A program made the position numbers and the translations under genes. 64,000 bases of DNA from Acidithiobacillus sp. AMEEHan (GTDB lineage Bacteria; Pseudomonadota; Gammaproteobacteria; Acidithiobacillales; Acidithiobacillaceae), in assembly GCF_030996345.1 (NCBI RefSeq), contig NZ_CP118747.1:1858001-1922000 (forward strand), read 5' to 3'. A model generated the notes under the pieces. That model saw only the letters and a program-made list of their open reading frames with translations. It was not told where the DNA came from and searched no databases. Positions within the stretch are counted from its first letter, which is position 1. The number at the start of each line of letters is the position of its first letter. This document shows positions 46,142 through 57,317 of this stretch, piece after piece.

Positions 46142-47104
46142 GTGGGTAAGGCGGTATGATTGCTTTATGGGAAGGGCAGCGAGCTGAGGATAAGGATGGA
46201 CCAAGGTAATCAACTGTTCACTCTGGCGTTGGGGTTGGTTCCGCCGTGGATGGTGGACGATGTGCGGTTCACGGTGGAGGAAAAGCGCCTGGACCTGCAT
46301 GTGAACTTTCCCAAGGGCAGTCGTTTCCCGTGCCCTGTCTGTGGCCAGGATTGGCCGGTCTATGACACCCAAGAGAAGGTCTGGCGCCACCTCGACTTCT
46401 TCCAGCATGCGGCTTATCTCCATGCCCGCGTACCACGGGTCCAGTGCCCGGAACACGGCGTGCATTTGGTATTCGTCCCTTGGGCGCGGGAAGGCTCGGG
46501 ATTCACGCTACTCTTCGAGGCTTTAGTCATGGCCATGGTCCGGGAGATGCCGGTGTTGACGGTCTCCCGCCTAGTGCGGGAGACGGACCAGCGACTCTGG
46601 CGGGTGCTCGATCATTACGTCGCCAAGGCCCGCGAGGCCGTGGACATGTCAGAGGTCCATTCCGTCGGTGTCGATGAGACGAGCAGCCGGCGCGGCCATG
46701 ATTACATCACCTTGTTTGCGGACCTCGTGGCGAAGCGCCTGCTGTTTGCCACACCCGGCAAAGATGCCGAGACCTTTGAGCAGTTCGCCGAAGATCTGCA
46801 GGCCCATGGCTGCAGCGCCGAGGCCATTACGGAGGTCAGCATGGACCTCTCGCCAGCCTTCCAAAAAGGGGCCGCAGAACACCTGCCCAACGCCCAGGTC
46901 ACCTTCGATCGCTTTCACCTCATGAAGCTCGTCAATGAGGCCGTAGATGCCGTACGCAAGGGGGAAGCCCTCTCCCAACCAGACCTGAAAAAGAGCCGAT
47001 GGCTTTGGCTCAAGAACCCGGGAAATCTCTCCGCCAAGCAAAGCGCCAGGCTCCAGGAGATCCTCAAGCATCCGCCAAAACGACCGCGGCAGCTGGGAGT
47101 GTAG
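46120..47104. mobile_element. Truncated ISL3-family insertion sequence
   Basis: The left terminal region starts near GGGCTCC (about 46124) and the transposase gene is missing its last third. The right end is not found. It lies at the end of the truncated 45701-46141 gene. Confidence 0.6.
46196..47104 (+). pseudogene. ISL3-family transposase, C-terminally truncated
   Basis: 302 residues from ATG 46196. The N-terminal zinc-binding part (FPCPVCGQDWPVYD, RVQCPEHG) and two of the catalytic acids are present (GVDETSSRRG and SMDLSPAFQKG). The family is usually near 400 residues and the last catalytic Glu would lie beyond the end, so this copy is inactive. The reading frame stops at an abrupt junction after KHPPKRP. 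Confidence 0.8.
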
Positions 47105-47757
47105 GCGCGTGCAGTGCCGCATGGTGGCCGTCGAGTCAATGGGAGACGAGTGCGCCGTCTGCGCCCCAACGAGGGCGTGACGGTGCGCCGGTGACCAGGA
47201 CGTCCAGGGCCCATTTGTCCAATCGCCAGCGCAAGGCCGTTCGCGCATGGACGCGCGAAAAGGCATGCTGAGCACGGCGATTCTCCTTTTTGCCGCAACA
47301 CGCCTATTTAACGAGCTGATTTCTAGGCAAGACTTTAGCTGGCGTTAGGAAACCAGAGATTTTCAATAGTCAAGTATTACTGGGAGTGTAGCGCCAAATT
47401 CGTACCCTTCGGGCAGTGCTGACGCAGCACGCCCATTGGCAATTAGGTAAGGGGACCTCGAAAAACCCGTTTCGCCAAAATTCTGATACTGTTGAATCAA
47501 TGGCCTGCGCTGTTGTCCGCGCAGAAATATGAGGTTATTCGAGGTACCCATAGCCTCGAGTGAAATCCGCTGACTGGGGTCTTCCGGGTGCTCCATACGC
47601 AATCTCCCGACAATCTGCTCCGGTGACCAAGCGTGCTAGACAATTTGGCGCTATACAAGCTCCGCCAGGCCACTGCCGACGAGTAGCGTGCGCGGACCAT
47701 GGCGGCGATGTGAGAGCGCCCACGCCCCGTACTCTACCGCTTGTGGCATATGTTCCC
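47105..47757 (-). pseudogene. Non-coding stretch with IS30-like transposase remnants
   Basis: On the minus strand about 47625-47555 reads AWSPEQIVGRLRMEHPEDPSQRIS, very like the middle of IS30-family transposases, with stops and frame changes on both sides. The 47105-47290 part is unassigned. No intact gene. Confidence 0.5.
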
Positions 47758-47774
47758 AATGACCGCTTTCAGTC

Positions 47775-47775
<1 letters not shown>
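47758..47775. repeat. 18-bp direct repeat, left of the mer operon
   Basis: AATGACCGCTTTCAGTCT, identical to 50415-50432. It touches the merA stop codon. Together the copies frame the mer genes. Confidence 0.85.
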
Positions 47776-49878
<2,103 letters not shown>

Positions 49879-49932
49879 GGAAATCTCCTCGAGGTTGTTC
49901 ATAGCAAGTGCAAAACCAGTTCTGATGGACTA

Positions 49933-49963
49933 TTCTTACAACCGTACCTGGGTACGGAGTCAA
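49933..49963 (-). promoter_or_regulatory. mer promoter-operator
   Basis: The MerR-type palindrome CCGTAC-CTGG-GTACGG (49942-49957) sits between a -35 box (TTGACT, minus strand, 49963-49958) and a -10 (TAAGAA, 49938-49933) with a 19-bp spacer, the long spacing expected for MerR-controlled promoters that need DNA untwisting. It drives merC-merA; merR reads the other way. Confidence 0.92.
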
Positions 49964-49968
49964 CAACC

Positions 49969-50376
49969 GTGAAATCTCAAGAATCGGTACTCACGATTGG
50001 CCGCCTCGCGCAAGATGCGGGTGTCAACGTCGAAACGATCCGTTTCTATCAACGCAAGGGTTTACTACGCGAGCCCCCTCGTCCCCCTGGAGGGATTCGT
50101 CATTACACGGCAGAGGATGGAGCGCGGCTGAAATTTATCAAAACTGCGCAACGTCTGGGATTTAGTTTGGAAGAAATCCATCACTTACTTTTACTGGATG
50201 AGGGCATGCGCTGCAGCAAGGCGGCACAGATCGCTGAAGATCATTTGACAGAAGTTCGCGCGCGTCTGCAGGATCTGCAGAGAATCGAAAACATCTTGGC
50301 AAATCTACTCGAGCAATGCAGTCGAGGGGATAAGGATGTGGCATGCCCTCTCATTGCGGCATTGCAAGCGGACTGA
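49969..50376 (+). CDS. merR: Mercury-responsive regulator MerR
   Basis: 135 residues from a GTG at 49969. N-terminal winged helix (LTIGRLAQDAGVNVETIRFYQRKGLL), long dimer helix, and the three Hg-binding Cys at 82, 117 and 126, the same numbers as in Tn501 MerR. It represses and, with Hg(II), activates the divergent merC-merA promoter and represses itself. Confidence 0.96.
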   Translation: MKSQESVLTIGRLAQDAGVNVETIRFYQRKGLLREPPRPPGGIRHYTAEDGARLKFIKTAQRLGFSLEEIHHLLLLDEGMRCSKAAQIAEDHLTEVRARLQDLQRIENILANLLEQCSRGDKDVACPLIAALQAD

Positions 50377-50414
50377 ACTTAATCCCCAACAACAAGAGAA
50401 TTTTTCATCTAGCG

Positions 50415-50432
50415 AATGACCGCTTTCAGTCT
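50415..50432. repeat. 18-bp direct repeat, right of the mer operon
   Basis: Identical to 47758-47775. It lies 38 bp past the merR stop and 21 bp before the terminator hairpin. Confidence 0.85.
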
Positions 50433-50453
50433 AAACACGACACGCCTTGAAAA

Positions 50454-50485
50454 AAAGAAGCACGCCCCAGTTGGCGTGCTTCTTT
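50454..50485. terminator. Bidirectional intrinsic terminator
   Basis: Perfect 13-bp stem (50454-50466, 50473-50485) with a six-base loop. On the minus strand it is followed by a T run. It ends the phage-type module, and the weaker T stretch on the other side could stop merR transcription. Confidence 0.88.
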
Positions 50486-50507
50486 GGTCTCTTGTGAGGA
50501 AAGCACC

Positions 50508-51356
50508 TTACGCCGCTGTCTGTGGGCGGGCTCGGCCAACAAATTGCTCCGGGGTGCACTCTGCGCCAAAGAACTCCTCCAGCACGGCTTCCCGTTCCTC
50601 TTCGGTCTCTTCCAGGAGCCCATTGCTGAACCCAAGTCTGGCTGCGGCTTCCAAGGCATGATCGGCCTCTTTCTGTTCCTGTCCTTGGCTGGTAGCTTGC
50701 CGCAGAGCTTCTGCCGTGTCCACTCCCTCCCGTAGGGTAAGATCCACGTAGTAGATGGGCGCCCTGTGGCTCTGGGTGGTGCTTTTGGCCCGCAGTTTCA
50801 GGGACAGCGGCAGATACTTTGCAGACCCATGACTCAGGGCATTCCAGTAGCTGAGCCGTGCCGCTAGTGTTCGTATGCTGTTGAAGCCGGTGGTGCGGAA
50901 GATAAAGGACGCCAAGGGATCCTCTTGCCCCTCGACCTGCACGTTGAGCCGCCCATAGGGTTTACACCGTGCTTCTTGGCCAAAGGCGCAGAGACCGGGA
51001 CCCGGACAGGGCACCGTTTGGGTACCCTCCGCGGTCATTCGTCTTGCGGATTCCCCATTACCCACACAAAGCGGCCTGCCTGTGGCCTTGTCGAAGGCGC
51101 TGTAATCGGCCCGTAGGTTCAGTTCGGGATCATTGAATAGCAGGGTTACGGGAATAGAGCGCAGCCTCTGATTCCCTTGGCTCTGTTGGAGTTGCAGATG
51201 TAGAGGATGGATCATCCATTCTCCCTGCTGCTGCACCTGGGTGGTGATGGTAAAGGCGTCGTCCTTTTCGGGCAGACGCTTGCCGTTTTTCTCTACGACT
51301 TTGCCAATGGCAATCCGCCCCAATACGGGCGGGGTGATGGCGAGTCCTTTAATCAT
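50508..51356 (-). CDS. Recombination directionality factor-like protein (phage Gp3-type)
   Basis: 282 residues. The pattern PVLGRIAIGKVVEKNGKRLPEKDDAFTITT, the Cys-rich segment CPGPGLCAFGQEARCKPYGRLNV, and FIFRTTGFNSIRTLAARLSYW match the group annotated as recombination directionality factor or metal-binding hydrolase-like proteins of phages and integrated elements. The Cys positions suggest a zinc site. Its order with YqaJ and DUF932 genes is a familiar element module. It may set excision direction for the island integrase, but directionality factors for tyrosine recombinases are usually of another type, so this is uncertain. Confidence 0.7.
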   Translation of the reverse strand: MIKGLAITPPVLGRIAIGKVVEKNGKRLPEKDDAFTITTQVQQQGEWMIHPLHLQLQQSQGNQRLRSIPVTLLFNDPELNLRADYSAFDKATGRPLCVGNGESARRMTAEGTQTVPCPGPGLCAFGQEARCKPYGRLNVQVEGQEDPLASFIFRTTGFNSIRTLAARLSYWNALSHGSAKYLPLSLKLRAKSTTQSHRAPIYYVDLTLREGVDTAEALRQATSQGQEQKEADHALEAAARLGFSNGLLEETEEEREAVLEEFFGAECTPEQFVGRARPQTAA

Positions 51357-51368
51357 GATGATATCTCC

Positions 51369-52313
51369 TTACTCTGCTTGTACGGTGAACCGGCGGCTGC
51401 CGGGTTTGCTGATCCAATACGGCGCCAGCCAATCGGGGTGTTCCTCGATGAGCCGCTTGCCGTCCAGCACCCGGCTGTCTTTACTGCTTTTCCACAGCAC
51501 CTTCCCCTGTAAGAAGAGAGCGCCTTCGGCATCGCCCAACGCCTCCTTCATGCGTTGCTCCAACATGGCCTCTTGCTGCTCGATGCCCTTTCTCTGATGA
51601 CGCACCTGCACCAGCTCACGGAAAAGCTCTCCCATGGCCCGATGCTCGGTGTAGTCGATGAGGGTGGCCGTGGAGCGGGGATACAGATCCTGTAACGCCT
51701 GCCGACAGGAATCCGAGCCATCGGCAGGGGGTGGGGTGTCGGTCTCGACGTAGCGCCAAAAAGCCTGTTCCACTTCCATAAGCTGCTGGAGTTCTCTTGC
51801 TTCTGGTTCCAGGTGATAGATCCGAAGCTCCTGACCGCCAATGAGGACGGCAACTTCTGCCCACGATTTGCCGGTGACGAGAAGCTGATGCAGGACTTGG
51901 ATGCGGTAGTGGGTCGGAATGCCTTCTTCCCAGATTCCCTGACTGCGCAGGCCCGAGGTCTTGATTTCGAGGATACCGCCACCCTCGATCGCTCTATCCA
52001 GATTGGCGAGAAGAAAGGGATGCTCCGGATGTAGGAGTATGGCCTGCACCCGCCGTACCTTCTTGCCGGTCTTCTTTGCGTAGGCTTGGGCGATGAGAGG
52101 CTCCAGGACCGTTCCCCAATACACCGCTTCCTTGTCACTTAGATCCACGGGCTCTTTTCGACCGGTCTTTTCCAGCCACAACGACAAGGGCGCACGATAG
52201 GGAGACAGCCCCACCGCTGCGGCAGCGTCACTGGAGCCAATGCCCCGGTTGCGCCACTGGAGCCACTCTTCCCGAGACAGACTGCGGGTCGATACCAAAC
52301 GTAAGGCACTCAT
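51369..52313 (-). CDS. YqaJ-family viral recombinase (exonuclease)
   Basis: 314 residues from ATG 52313, chosen for GGAGGACATC upstream. YqaJ/lambda-exonuclease fold: WLQWRNRGIGSSDAAAAVGLSPYRAP, AVYWGTVLEPLI, HPFLLANLDRAI with Asp and LEIKTSG with the catalytic E-x-K. Such enzymes resect double-strand ends for single-strand annealing recombination. It lies between the DUF932 and directionality-like genes in one minus-strand operon. Confidence 0.9.
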   Translation of the reverse strand: MSALRLVSTRSLSREEWLQWRNRGIGSSDAAAAVGLSPYRAPLSLWLEKTGRKEPVDLSDKEAVYWGTVLEPLIAQAYAKKTGKKVRRVQAILLHPEHPFLLANLDRAIEGGGILEIKTSGLRSQGIWEEGIPTHYRIQVLHQLLVTGKSWAEVAVLIGGQELRIYHLEPEARELQQLMEVEQAFWRYVETDTPPPADGSDSCRQALQDLYPRSTATLIDYTEHRAMGELFRELVQVRHQRKGIEQQEAMLEQRMKEALGDAEGALFLQGKVLWKSSKDSRVLDGKRLIEEHPDWLAPYWISKPGSRRFTVQAE

Positions 52314-52408
52314 GATGTCCTCCAAAACCAAAAGCCCCCACGGACAGGACCGTAGGGGCGGATGAGACAGGATACTGTACAGATATACAGTTCTAAGGGC
52401 ACAGCAAC

Positions 52409-53368
52409 TCAGGCCACCAACTTCAGCGCCTCCGTCCAGGCTTTGGCCTTGATGCTGGCACCCTGACCGAACCAGGCAGAGTCGAGACGAGTATCCCGGC
52501 TCTTGGCTCGACGGTGATGATCCACGTATTCCGTTACAGCATTGACCAAACCCCAGGCCGTGCCGTCACTGGAAGCCAACTGGCTGCCCTTGCCTTGCCC
52601 AGCAAAGAGCTCGATGACGCCCTTCAGCGCCTTTTCGTTGGGCTGGGCCGTGATAGGAGCGTCTTTGTCTCCCAGAACATGAATCACAAACTTGGTGACA
52701 TCCAGCCGGTTGACCTTTCGATCGGCCAAGGTCTTGGCGGTCTCGGCAAAGCGCCCCCAAGCCGTAGCTCCCACACCCAAAGCGGCTTTCACGGCATCGG
52801 GATCGAAGGTGGTGGAATGGGGCACCTTGATGGGCCCCTCTTTGTCTTGCTCCACCGAGAGCTGCAGGGTGTTGTTGCAGACCACCCGAACGGAGGTGAA
52901 CTGCGCCGTGGTGGCCAAGGTGCCGTCACAGCTGGTGGCCAGCAGCAAATAGCCCTTGACCCGATCCCCGCCCCGCAACAGGAACTCGTCCCCCGTCTTG
53001 GCCAGTGCCCAGAGTTTCTTGCCGCCCTTCAAGACGCCTGCGGTTTCCAGAGCAAAACCACCGACCTCCACGAGATCCCGGTAGAACTCCAGAATCTCCC
53101 GAGGCTGCACTACCTGATAGCGGTTGGATACCACCGACAAGGGAGCGCCAGTGTCCGACCGATAGAGCACGCGGGCATCGGGATTCACCTGAATCCGACG
53201 ATCGGTCCCACTCCCAGCCGAATACAGAGCTTCTGTGTTCTCGATGGTCCAGTCCATCCCCGCCGCCTGCAGCCAGACGTCCAAAGGTTGCTTCTCTGGC
53301 AACCGGTTCCCCAGGCCATGCCAGGGGGTCTCACGTACAAAGGCCATGGTTTCTACTAGATGTGCCAT
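52409..53368 (-). CDS. DUF932 phage/plasmid-like protein
   Basis: 319 residues from ATG 53368 with AGGAGAAC upstream; the frame is open further but without a site. Pattern typical of the family: TPWHGLGNRLPE, RVLYRSDTGAPLSVVSNRYQVVQPREILEFYRDL, FTSVRVVCNNTL and the C-terminal TAWGLVNAVTEYVDH. The molecular role of the family is unclear; members accompany recombinase genes on phages and plasmids. First gene of the DUF932-YqaJ-directionality operon. Confidence 0.9.
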   Translation of the reverse strand: MAHLVETMAFVRETPWHGLGNRLPEKQPLDVWLQAAGMDWTIENTEALYSAGSGTDRRIQVNPDARVLYRSDTGAPLSVVSNRYQVVQPREILEFYRDLVEVGGFALETAGVLKGGKKLWALAKTGDEFLLRGGDRVKGYLLLATSCDGTLATTAQFTSVRVVCNNTLQLSVEQDKEGPIKVPHSTTFDPDAVKAALGVGATAWGRFAETAKTLADRKVNRLDVTKFVIHVLGDKDAPITAQPNEKALKGVIELFAGQGKGSQLASSDGTAWGLVNAVTEYVDHHRRAKSRDTRLDSAWFGQGASIKAKAWTEALKLVA

Positions 53369-53457
53369 AAGGGTTCTCCTATGAATCAACAGACAAAGAA
53401 AATCCCCGGAGGCACGATGCCACCGGGGATCAAGGGTTGATACAGAAACGCCAAAAT

Positions 53458-53790
53458 TTACTTGCAAATGGGGAGACGAAAACTGCGCCCACAGTCCTCA
53501 CAAACGAAGGGATCCAGAATCCGATCGTCCACGATGGCGCCAGCTTCTTCTCCAGCACGCCCACCCACGACGGCACCCAGCAAACCACCCAACACTACTC
53601 CGGCAAGACCTCCGGCCGCCGTACCCAGGGGACCCGCGAGAATCGAACCCAAGGCGGCGCCGGCCTCTGCTCCGGTAAGCGCCGCTGAACCTCCAGCGAC
53701 AGCACCCGCCGCTGTTCCTAAGGCACCGCCAACCCGCCGACCAACGCGTCTCTCTACCACCGACTCACTGCCACAGAACGGACACTCCAT
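53458..53790 (-). CDS. Glycine-zipper protein with split zinc ribbon
   Basis: 110 residues from ATG 53790 with GGAGG upstream. CPFCGSE near the N-terminus and CEDCGRSF near the C-terminus could form one Cys4 zinc ribbon. Between them lie about 75 residues of Gly/Ala-rich repeats (GTAAGAVAGGSAAL, LGGLLGAVVGGRAGEEAG) typical of glycine-zipper helices. Topology and function are unknown. It precedes the DUF932 gene by about 90 bp and may share its transcript. Confidence 0.7.
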   Translation of the reverse strand: MECPFCGSESVVERRVGRRVGGALGTAAGAVAGGSAALTGAEAGAALGSILAGPLGTAAGGLAGVVLGGLLGAVVGGRAGEEAGAIVDDRILDPFVCEDCGRSFRLPICK

Positions 53791-54519
53791 GATTTCCTCC
53801 ACGATGAACCAGCCATCCAAGGGGATGGACCATCGTAGTGATATATGACCATAAATATTTCGATGATCACGTCTTTTTATCGTTGGGAAATGTAATCAAG
53901 ACAAACAAAAAGATGCAGACCGGTACGATTCCGCAGAGATTGAACACAATCAGTGACTAAAATCTGGCCCAGTACTGTCGCCGTGCCAACAGATTGGGGC
54001 TTTTCATTATTTATGTAGTTAATATGCATAATAAAACATTTAATGTGATAGCCTGTGACATCTAATGCCATGTGATAAATGCAAATGCAACCATATGATT
54101 TAATTGTGTTAACCGCTGTATTCGCATACCCTGTGCCTATCGACCAATAGCATCAAGGAGATTAAAAGAGATTGCCGATTCGAATACAGAATGACGTGAC
54201 AAGCAGAATGGGAGGTGGACCAGAGGTAATAGATAGGGAGAAATTGTAGGGCATTATAGTCAGTTGAGCATGCCAGAGGAGAACTGAGATTCTACGCACT
54301 GCATTATCGTCAGCTCTTGGTTGGCGAACCTTGTAAGAGAAAGATTCTACTTGCTATGGGAGGAACTTGTTAATTTTTTTCGATTTCGAAAGCGCTTTTT
54401 CATATTCGCTATTCTGCTAATTTTAGCCAGTTTAGCTACGCACGCAGCGGCAGTTAGTTTCACCTAAGTTGAGGCTGCAGGCCTCTAAACGTCTACCATT
54501 CGTAAATTTTAGGTTTCTA
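53791..54519. other. AT-rich stretch without a supported gene
   Basis: No gene is supported. The stretch is AT-rich from about 53850 to 54140, between the divergent zinc-ribbon and DUF3987 genes. It may contain promoters or an origin; no iterons were seen. Confidence 0.4.
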
Positions 54520-55992
54520 ATGGGCATACAAAATAATTTTATCACGGTTCCGAATCTGTCGCTGCTTAGCAATGTTCCCCCGCATCAAAGATATCAAACG
54601 CCTCCAGCAGTCTCCCCCGAGGGCTTGGTTTCCGGTGAACTGTTCCCATATCGCGCTGTTCCGCCGTCCCTTAGGCGCATCGCTGCGGCATTTCAGGCCA
54701 AAACCCAAGGCCCAGGCACGATGATCTTTTTTTCGATGTTGACTGCTTGGGCTACAGCCATGGCTCCGCAATATGACCTCGAGGGGATCAACGGACGGCC
54801 GCTGCCAATATCCCTCTTCAGCATTTTCGAGTCCCCAAGTGGAACCGGAAAAACCGCAGTCGGACAGGAAATTTTCAGACCAATAATAAACTACAACCGC
54901 GAGGTCATGTTGCTCATGGCTCAGGATCACGATACGGGCATTAGAAAGCGGCCAAAACAAATGTTCGCACGGCTGATTTTTAGTGACCCAACAATCCCTG
55001 GACTTCGCAAAATGCTTGCTAAAGCATACCCTGTCGGAGTTCTGCTAAACTTTGATGCCGAACTCGTGCTGAACAAAACGCTTTTTCGCAACGACCGGGA
55101 TTTTTGTTCGATATATTCCGGCGAGGACATTGTTGTCGCTCGAGCGAACTACGAAGTAGCAATTGTGGACCCTCGACTTTCTCTTTGCTTCATGACTCAA
55201 TCAGGAACCGTGAGCAACAAATTACGTAATGATCGGGAGTTTCGCTCATCAGGGTTGATTGCACGAATGTTTCTGATCATGCCGCGAAGTGTTGTCGGTG
55301 AAAAACATATCCTGCGCGAGCCGGACACGACAGATGATCAATTTATCGAACTTTGGAACAAACGTCTAACGGAAGCCCTCGTGCACGCCTTCGGCAAAGG
55401 GCGAGATTATCCAAAAAATAGGCGAATTATTCCCCTTAGTCCAGATGCAAAATTTTACACCAAAGAAATGAGTAAGCGTATCGACGCTCAGATAAACCAA
55501 GATTATTTCATCAAATGGCCAGAAGAGGCCCTGCGCGTAGTGGAAAAGGTCCTTCGCGTTGCCTGTCTTCTTGCTCTGTGGGAAAGGCCAGGCGAAACGG
55601 TAGTCGAAATAGAAGACATAAAGCGATCCGAAGAGATTTATTGGGGCTATTTTGAGTCTCTTTTGGATTTGATGGAACGCTCGGATCATGACCCTGATTT
55701 GCTTCTCGATTCGGAAGATCTCCTACGCTTTATCGATAGAACTCTACAACAGGGAGCAGGTTCTTCGTGGTTCGACGGAAAGATCCATCACTGGTACGTT
55801 AGAAAATCCATCATTCAACAATTTGGGCCAAGTAGACTTAGAGCAAAGGCGAAGTTGGAGCGGGTGCTTTCATTCCTGGAGCTTGGGCGAAGCGTAGCCG
55901 TGTGCAAAGGATTCGTCCTAACTGCAGATGGAAGAAATGTGAAGGCGACTTTGGTTGAGCGGCTGCTGAATTCACAGCAGTTCGACTTCTAG
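54520..55992 (+). CDS. DUF3987-like P-loop protein (primase/helicase-associated)
   Basis: 490 residues from ATG 54520; an earlier start at 54469 has no ribosome site either. Pattern: FPYRAVPPSLRRIAAAFQ, a Walker A in ESPSGTGKTA, hydrophobic strand with acids VGVLLNFDAELVL, and SGLIARMFLIMPRS, typical of DUF3987 proteins. Members often join or follow replication primase domains on phages and plasmids. No primase domain is seen here. It may help replicate the excised element (inference). Confidence 0.75.
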   Translation: MGIQNNFITVPNLSLLSNVPPHQRYQTPPAVSPEGLVSGELFPYRAVPPSLRRIAAAFQAKTQGPGTMIFFSMLTAWATAMAPQYDLEGINGRPLPISLFSIFESPSGTGKTAVGQEIFRPIINYNREVMLLMAQDHDTGIRKRPKQMFARLIFSDPTIPGLRKMLAKAYPVGVLLNFDAELVLNKTLFRNDRDFCSIYSGEDIVVARANYEVAIVDPRLSLCFMTQSGTVSNKLRNDREFRSSGLIARMFLIMPRSVVGEKHILREPDTTDDQFIELWNKRLTEALVHAFGKGRDYPKNRRIIPLSPDAKFYTKEMSKRIDAQINQDYFIKWPEEALRVVEKVLRVACLLALWERPGETVVEIEDIKRSEEIYWGYFESLLDLMERSDHDPDLLLDSEDLLRFIDRTLQQGAGSSWFDGKIHHWYVRKSIIQQFGPSRLRAKAKLERVLSFLELGRSVAVCKGFVLTADGRNVKATLVERLLNSQQFDF

Positions 55993-56390
55993 CCGCTAGG
56001 AGGATGATGAAAAAGTAAGGGGCCGAAACGGCTCAATCAGAGCCCATGATCGGGAGATTTTCTCTCGGATTCGCGGATCTAGTGAAATATTTCACGACTT
56101 TTTGATTGATCTTTTTACACCCATTGCAAATTAAACCCCCCAAAGCGTTGGCTTTGGGGGGGCAGTTGCTTCTAGACTGACGATTCCAACTTTCGCCGAC
56201 CTGTGAAGCAGGATGGCATCAAAATGTAAGACTCAGGCGAGTCTGTTTGATACGTTCTAAAAAATGCCGATTTGTTTATATTCAATAATTTATAGTATAT
56301 ATTGATATTTTTGTGATTGTATGTTTTATCAGTTGTAAGCGCTAGATTAACAATTATAAAATAAATAAATAGATTTTACTTGGGCATTTG
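55993..56390. other. Intergenic stretch with a strong hairpin
   Basis: No gene. It contains the hairpin at 56136-56161 and AT-rich sequence (56265-56380) before the AlpA-like gene's end. Confidence 0.5.
56136..56161 (-). terminator. Candidate terminator after the AlpA-like gene
   Basis: Eleven-base-pair stem (56136-56146 with 56151-56161, loop GTTG). On the minus strand a T-rich stretch follows; on the plus strand none does. Confidence 0.6.
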
Positions 56391-56636
56391 TTAGACAGCA
56401 TCGACTTTTGAAACCGCTAATTTGCGTTCTGTGCAAAGTAGATCGGCGTACTGCACAATCTCATCCCTAATAAAGCGTATCGCGCGGCCAGCGTGCACTG
56501 GCGTTGGAAAGCGCTCATCGAACCCTGGTCCGTCCTTTGTATACCGCCTGCGAATGGTCGACCTTGACACTGCAAAATACTGCGCAACCTCCGCCAAGGT
56601 CATGAACCTTGACAAGGTCGTAACTTCTTCGTACAT
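56391..56636 (-). CDS. AlpA-like excisionase/regulator
   Basis: 81 residues. MTLAEVAQYFAVSRSTIRRRY is a MerR/excisionase-type helix-turn-helix, followed by PGFDERFPTPVHAGRAIRFIRDEIVQYADLL, the pattern of AlpA-type proteins. These regulate integrase and excision in P4-type islands. It lies about 550 bp inside the right att copy. Minus strand; GGTGATG upstream of the ATG. Confidence 0.88.
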   Translation of the reverse strand: MYEEVTTLSRFMTLAEVAQYFAVSRSTIRRRYTKDGPGFDERFPTPVHAGRAIRFIRDEIVQYADLLCTERKLAVSKVDAV

Positions 56637-57186
56637 GACATCACCTTGATTTTAAAGATCGCGGGCGTGACGACACCCCGCCCGCAGGGGGCGAGCCGGA
56701 TCGTTACAATCCGACCATGGGTAGTATTTCACATAAACCCCCAGTGTCAAGACCCTGGCGCAGCCTTCTTCGTTGGAAGTTTTGCTGGTCCACAAATAGG
56801 TCCGGACGATTGCCGCAAGTATAACGATTGTTCATCCAAGGGGCGAAGTGGCGCATCTTAAAAAAGCAGGCGGCTAACTAATGCTGATCCCGCCGCGAAC
56901 TCGGTGAGCAATCTTGGTAGATTATTTCGCAACTATCTGAATCGATTGTATATATTAGCTTTTACTGGAATTGGCAGCCCTCAGCCGCGCCGAGGACGAG
57001 ATCGCCTCTCTTGTCTTGGACTATCACCAAGGTAGTGCGAGCTTACTGCTAGAGCGGGCGCCCTCTATGATTGGAGCTCATAAGCCACAACTGACCATTG
57101 CGTGCCACGAAAGATCATGTTGAAACTGACCCAGAACTTGACCCAGAACAAAAATAGCGCTTTTGGTTTTTTCTAACTTACTGTTA
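56637..57186. other. Island-end stretch with TTGACCCAG repeats
   Basis: No supported gene. ACTGACCCAG at 57125-57134 and ACTTGACCCAG at 57136-57146 resemble the repeats at 18983-19004 at the other island end. A fragment at about 56970-57090 (LAALSRAEDEIASLVLDYHQ) is unassigned. Confidence 0.55.
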
Positions 57187-57266
<80 letters not shown>

Positions 57267-57317
57267 GAAGGGCGTGTTCTGCGTGCCGTGAATGGTAGCG
57301 GCATTCCCTTCATGGTG

